Below are positions 60,102-64,000 of a stretch of 64,000 nt of DNA, in pieces (position 1 is the first letter of the stretch; every line of letters begins with the position of its first letter). The notes under the pieces were generated by a model. The model was not told the DNA's origin. It worked only from the letters and a program-made list of their open reading frames with translations, and made no database searches. The DNA is taken from NCBI GenBank assembly GCA_964453525.1, contig CAYVOV010000008.1, positions 77,533-141,532 of the forward strand, read 5' to 3'. The position numbers were made by a program, and so were the translations under genes. Origin of the DNA: CAYVOV01 sp964453525 (GTDB taxonomy: Bacteria > Chloroflexota > Dehalococcoidia > Dehalococcoidales > UBA2162).

Positions 60102-61814
60102 CTAACCAATTGAGTAAACGTTCCGAATAACCTCATAAGGGGTTGTTATACCCTCTCTAACCTTCTTCATACCGTCATGCCATAAAAGAACAGTACCTTC
60201 TTTAATACCCTGATTACGAATATCATCGGAACTGGCACCACCCAGAATCATTCTTCTTATTGATTCGCTAATTACAAGAACCTCAAAGATACCAGTCCTT
60301 CCCAGGTAACCCGTATTTGCACAGAAATTACAGCCGGCACCGACCAGGAATTCAGAACGTTTCTCATTCATCTCCTCTTCATAGGCGAGCTGCTCATCTG
60401 GACTCACCCTGGTAGGCCGTGAACAGTAAGGACATATGCGACGCACCATACGCTGAGCTGTGACCCCGATTACCGCAGAAGCCATAAGAAATGGCTCTAC
60501 TCCAAGGTCAACCATTCTGAAAATAGTGCTTACGGTATCATTGGCATGGACAGAGGAAAGCACAAGGTGTCCGGTAAGAGAAGCCTGTGTTGCTATCTGT
60601 GCCGTCTCTGCATCACGTATTTCACCGACGAGTATTACATCAGGATCAAGCCTCATGGCAGCCCTGAGCCCGGTAGCAAAGGTCAGTCCGGTAGCCGGAT
60701 TTACCTGCATCTGGCTTATATTGTCAAACCGGTATTCTACCGGGTCTTCGATAGTCAAAATGTTACGCCCAACAGCATCAATCTGGTTGACTGTCGCATA
60801 CTGGGTAGTCGTTTTACCAGAACCAGTAGGACCGCTAATCAATATCATTCCAAACGGTGTCTTAACCATCTTCATGTATGTTTCCAGTGTATCAGGTAAA
60901 AATCCTATATCTGCCAGGGGGAGAAAGGCGAAGGTCTTGTCAAGAATTCTGAGTACCACCATTTCTCCGTACACAGTGCTGGTGGTTGCTACCCGGATAT
61001 CAATGTCTCTGTCTCCCATATCAAAAGTAATCTGACCATCCTGAGGACGGCGGCGCTCAGCAATATTTAGCCCGGCCATTATTTTCACACGGGAAAGCAA
61101 TGGCGGATGTACACTTAAAGGTAGCGACATCACCTCATGGAGAATACCGTCAATACGGTAGCGAATACGCAGTCTATCTTCCTGTGGCTCAATGTGAACA
61201 TCGGAAGCACGGTCTCTTACCGCCTGCTTGATAAGAAGGTCTATAGCGCGGACAACAGGAGCCTGAGCTATAGCTTCGACCGATACCCGTGTCTCTGTCA
61301 CCCTGACCCTCTGGTAGCGCGTCGGAATCTGACTCAATTGTTCTTCAATCTCACCGCCAACTCTGTAGTTGAGGTCAATCATTTCCTGAATATCCTGGAA
61401 GGTACTGAGTACTGGCTCAATCCTTTTTCTGGTCAGTGTGGAGAGCTCTTCAATAGACTGAATATCTCTGGGGTCTTCCATGGCCAGCACAAGCGTGCCA
61501 TCAGTCACCTCAATGGGAATAACACTGTATTTCCTTGCGATAGGTTCGGGAATCAAAGCTACGGCATTAGGACTGACCCCCTCTTTCCTCAAATTAACGA
61601 AGGGGACTCGTAGCTGAAGACTGGTAAAAAAGGCCAGTTGTTGTGGCGTTATCAGTCTCTCCTGCAACAGGATACGCTCTAATTTATAATCGCCTTTTGC
61701 CTGTATTTCCTTGACAGTTTTTAGCTGCTCGGCGGTAATCAACTCCGCCTTCACCAGCATCTCTCCCAGGTCCTTCAGTGATGATTCCGGTTTTTCCTTT
61801 TGAGTCGATTCCAT
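60102..61814 (-). CDS. pilB: Type IV pilus assembly ATPase PilB
   Basis: A 570-residue hexameric motor that drives pilus extension. The N-terminal MshEN-type domain is at about 20-150 (ERLITPQQLAFFTSLQLRVP). The core has Walker A GPTGSGKT at 328-335, the Asp box (PVEYRFDNISQMQVNP) and Walker B (LRLDPDVILVGEIRDAETA), then the His box. The C-terminal zinc site CPYCSRP...CNFCANTG is complete (four Cys). The arginine-rich NIAERRRPQDGQITF segment is typical. The gene follows the long coiled-coil protein by 80 bases. The 81-base gap has no feature. MshEN domains often bind c-di-GMP, but whether this one does cannot be told. Confidence 0.95.
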   Translation of the reverse strand: MESTQKEKPESSLKDLGEMLVKAELITAEQLKTVKEIQAKGDYKLERILLQERLITPQQLAFFTSLQLRVPFVNLRKEGVSPNAVALIPEPIARKYSVIPIEVTDGTLVLAMEDPRDIQSIEELSTLTRKRIEPVLSTFQDIQEMIDLNYRVGGEIEEQLSQIPTRYQRVRVTETRVSVEAIAQAPVVRAIDLLIKQAVRDRASDVHIEPQEDRLRIRYRIDGILHEVMSLPLSVHPPLLSRVKIMAGLNIAERRRPQDGQITFDMGDRDIDIRVATTSTVYGEMVVLRILDKTFAFLPLADIGFLPDTLETYMKMVKTPFGMILISGPTGSGKTTTQYATVNQIDAVGRNILTIEDPVEYRFDNISQMQVNPATGLTFATGLRAAMRLDPDVILVGEIRDAETAQIATQASLTGHLVLSSVHANDTVSTIFRMVDLGVEPFLMASAVIGVTAQRMVRRICPYCSRPTRVSPDEQLAYEEEMNEKRSEFLVGAGCNFCANTGYLGRTGIFEVLVISESIRRMILGGASSDDIRNQGIKEGTVLLWHDGMKKVREGITTPYEVIRNVYSIG

Positions 61815-61894
61815 TTACTCTGCTCCACAAAGCCCCATGATTTATGATGATTTATCTTATACCCTGAAAAACCATCAGAAATAATCCGTTTAGA

Positions 61895-64000
61895 TTACGC
61901 TTCCTTCATAACAATGCCGATTCTCTTTAATTCCTCTTTCTTTGCTCCTGCTGTGGTTGATTGTGTCTCTTTAGCCTGAGGACCTGTCTGATTAGAACCT
62001 GCAGAAATCTCTATTCCCGGTATGCTTGATATCATTCCAATCAAAGGAAGTGGTTTGTCCAATGAAACTCTTATGGTAGTCCCTTGGTCCCAGGAACCTC
62101 TCGTATATAGAATCTTGATATCAGGTATCGATTGAAGGTAGTTATATAGTTTGGATATAGCCACAAGATTTACCGGGACTGCTATAGCCAGTTCTACTTC
62201 ACCGGAATAAAGGGTCTGCCCATCAAGTTTTAACGGAGTAGTGGACGGCGCACCGTCTACAGGTTGTTCAAGTGTCTCCAACTTATCTGCTGATAAGGAG
62301 TCTTTCTCTTCCCCTGTAGGTACCTCTGTTTGCTCAGGGGCAGTAACCTCTTCTGCAGGCTGCGGAATCGACCCTGATTTCTCCTCTAAAGACGCTAATC
62401 CCACAAGCTCCTCAGTTCCTTCAGCTACCGATTCCTTCATGCCCTCCACACCGGCCAACTCGTCATTGACTGGCATAGCTTCTTCTTCGACAACACTCTC
62501 GGCAGATTCTTCTTTTGTCTTTTGTTCTGGTTTGGGAGTAGCTATTCCGCCATTTTGTCCAATTGGTTGGTTTAGCATATCCTTAAAAGTACGAATCCTG
62601 TCCTGGAGACTCATTTTCTTCTCTGTGTCGGCCAGGTTCTCTACGTTCTTCTCTCGTTCTATCTCCTCAGTATCCCTTACAACCTGTTCTCCAGCAGCTA
62701 TTTGCACCTCGGTCTCTGCCCCGGCTTTTTCACTCTCCTCCACCATCACTGCTTCTTCACTTGCCGGTACAGCTTCTTCTTCAACAGTATCCTTCGCAGG
62801 CTCTTCCTTTTTCTTTTGCGTCGGTTTAGGTTCCACCACTCCGCCCTGCCCAATAGGTTTGCTCAACGTATCCTTCAAAGCATTCAGCCTGTCCTGAAAC
62901 GTCGGTTTTCTGTCCATATCGGCCTGCTTCTTGGCCTTTTTCACTTTCCCGGCTTCCTCAGAAACTTTAATAGCCTGTTCTTTGGCGGCAAGCACTAATT
63001 CATTCTCAGCCTGCTTCGCAGCTTCTTTTGCCTTCTTAGCCTTTTCTTTAGCAGCTAACTTGGCTTCTTTCTCAGCCTGCTTCGCAGCTCTTTTAGCCTT
63101 CTTAGCCTCTTCTGCCTCCCTTTTAGCCTTTTCTCTGGGAGATAACTCTACTTCATTCTCCGGCCACTTCCCGATTTCTTCAGTCTCCTCAGCTTCTTCA
63201 ACCTCATTACTGGGCAATTCTGTAATGTCCAGCTTCACTTCTTCTTGCTTTTCAACGTTTGTAGCCTTCTCGCTTTTTTCAGCTTGCATATCAGCCTGGC
63301 CTGCAGGGTATAACTCAGCTTCCTCTTCGGCCGGCATCTCAGTTTCTTTTTCATGTTCATGTCCGGCTTTTTCAATCTCTTCTTCAGACTGTATGATGAG
63401 TTCGTCAGTCACGCTAAGAGTAGTATCCGGTTCCTCTTCAATACTTTCAGTAATTGGAGTTTTAATATCAGTTACAGATTCCACAGAGTCTCCCAGCAGT
63501 GCCTGTAACAATCGTGAATTTGTTTGTTTGTACTCTCTTCTCACTTCTCTTACTACATCCCCACGTATCCTGAGAAGAAGCTGCTGAACCTTCCGTTTTG
63601 TATCGGCTTCAGAAGTTTCCGGGCCAATACTTAATTCAGCAATAATATCGTCAACTTCCTGCTGAACAGAAACTTCAGTTCTTCTTTTAATATCATCGGC
63701 TCCCTGCCGAGCACTATCAATAATCCTCAAAGCTTCTAACTGAGCTTCAACAGCAGTCTTATTTTTTAGCTCCTCCGCTCTCTGGCGGGCACTGTCAACA
63801 ATCTGTGTAGCTTCTTCCTTTGCCTCTGCTTCAAATTTACCTCTTATCTCCTCAGCCTCCTGGCGGGCGCTGTCAACAATCTGTGTAGCTTCTTCCTTTG
63901 CCTCTGCTTCAAATTTACCTCTTATCTCCTCAGCCTCCTGACGTACACTTTCAGTTATCCGCTTCGCTTCTTCCTGCGCCTCAGCTTCGAATTTGCTTCT
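61895..64000 (-). CDS. Long Glu/Lys-rich coiled-coil protein, 5' end outside the window
   Basis: The frame is open from the right window edge to the stop at 61895, over 700 residues in view; an internal TTG at 63730 is not the start. Near the edge it has tandem 26-residue (78-base) repeats (KFEAEAKEEATQIVDSARQE and AEEIRG) of an amphipathic helix. Then come long Glu/Lys/Ala segments with KAKREAEEAKKAKRAAKQAE, two copies of a FQDRLNALKDTLSKPIGQGG-like unit, and a globular C-terminal domain of ~90 residues (AIAVPVNLVAISKLYNYLQS; KPLPLIGMISSIPGIEI). No signal peptide is visible in the part seen. It lies just upstream of pilB on the same strand, so a scaffold role for the pilus machine is plausible but unproven. 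Confidence 0.75.
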   Translation of the reverse strand, partial: RSKFEAEAQEEAKRITESVRQEAEEIRGKFEAEAKEEATQIVDSARQEAEEIRGKFEAEAKEEATQIVDSARQRAEELKNKTAVEAQLEALRIIDSARQGADDIKRRTEVSVQQEVDDIIAELSIGPETSEADTKRKVQQLLLRIRGDVVREVRREYKQTNSRLLQALLGDSVESVTDIKTPITESIEEEPDTTLSVTDELIIQSEEEIEKAGHEHEKETEMPAEEEAELYPAGQADMQAEKSEKATNVEKQEEVKLDITELPSNEVEEAEETEEIGKWPENEVELSPREKAKREAEEAKKAKRAAKQAEKEAKLAAKEKAKKAKEAAKQAENELVLAAKEQAIKVSEEAGKVKKAKKQADMDRKPTFQDRLNALKDTLSKPIGQGGVVEPKPTQKKKEEPAKDTVEEEAVPASEEAVMVEESEKAGAETEVQIAAGEQVVRDTEEIEREKNVENLADTEKKMSLQDRIRTFKDMLNQPIGQNGGIATPKPEQKTKEESAESVVEEEAMPVNDELAGVEGMKESVAEGTEELVGLASLEEKSGSIPQPAEEVTAPEQTEVPTGEEKDSLSADKLETLEQPVDGAPSTTPLKLDGQTLYSGEVELAIAVPVNLVAISKLYNYLQSIPDIKILYTRGSWDQGTTIRVSLDKPLPLIGMISSIPGIEISAGSNQTGPQAKETQSTTAGAKKEELKRIGIVMKEA

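Noticed and set aside
1..64000. CRISPR array, rRNA operon or prophage
   Set aside because: No regularly spaced short repeats with unique spacers, no rRNA sequence and no capsid, portal or terminase genes were seen.

Overview
The window reads as one contig of a mesophilic bacterium of moderate GC, most likely an uncultured Chloroflexota of the Dehalococcoidia type. This is inference, from the gene repertoire: tandem hydantoinase/oxoprolinase genes, an aldehyde:ferredoxin oxidoreductase, a URO-D-like protein, a tubulin-like GTPase, a two-gene CoxD/CoxE pair, SipW-type secretion and type IV pili. A run of 10 Ns at 21479-21488 marks a draft or metagenomic assembly. Many promoters match TTGACA-N17-TATAAT closely, so a sigma-70-type housekeeping factor is in use.

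Layout. 0-4.2 kb: riboflavin genes (ribBA, ribH), a small translation-factor-like protein, a small zinc-finger protein, a sodium:solute symporter and tRNA-Val(GAC) with an integrase scrap beside it. 4.2-13.3 kb: a sugar-acid-like catabolic island with two enolase-superfamily dehydratases/racemases, a LarA-type racemase, a beta-helix protein, an SDR dehydrogenase and a UxuA-like mannonate dehydratase. 13.3-18.3 kb: recombinase and tRNA remnants, a tubulin/FtsZ-like GTPase, a palindromic repeat element and small orphan genes, one apparently leaderless. 18.3-21.8 kb: an IscU-like operon divergent from an aldehyde:ferredoxin oxidoreductase. 21.8-28.4 kb: a set of membrane or envelope genes (DUF998, DAK2/FakA-like, papain-like membrane protein, lipoprotein, VTT protein). 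Three of its transcription units carry the same paired palindrome, and it includes a membrane-anchored LuxR regulator that lacks its phospho-acceptor Asp.

28.6-35 kb (minus strand): a three-gene operon for a TasA/camelysin-like protein, a SipW-type signal peptidase and a 1739-residue repetitive secreted protein, probably a matrix or surface-fibre system. 35-42.5 kb (minus): a beta-lactamase-family pseudogene, then hyuA followed by two tandem hyuB copies; the duplication scar is still visible. 42.8-49.6 kb: a URO-D-like protein, a VLRF1-type peptidyl-tRNA hydrolase next to mutS2 (both ribosome-rescue candidates), and the vWA and MoxR ATPase pair.

50-64 kb: a type IV pilus region. On the plus strand are a second degenerate-receiver LuxR regulator, prepilin peptidase, a NarL-type two-component pair and two nearly identical prepilins. 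On the minus strand is an operon with a long coiled-coil protein (cut by the window edge), pilB, pilC, a small membrane protein, a pilO that has acquired a pilin-like domain, and a pilM-pilN fusion. The candidates I rank highest for novelty are the pilin-domain PilO, the paired-palindrome regulon with its degenerate anchored regulator, the SipW matrix operon and the VLRF1-MutS2 pair.
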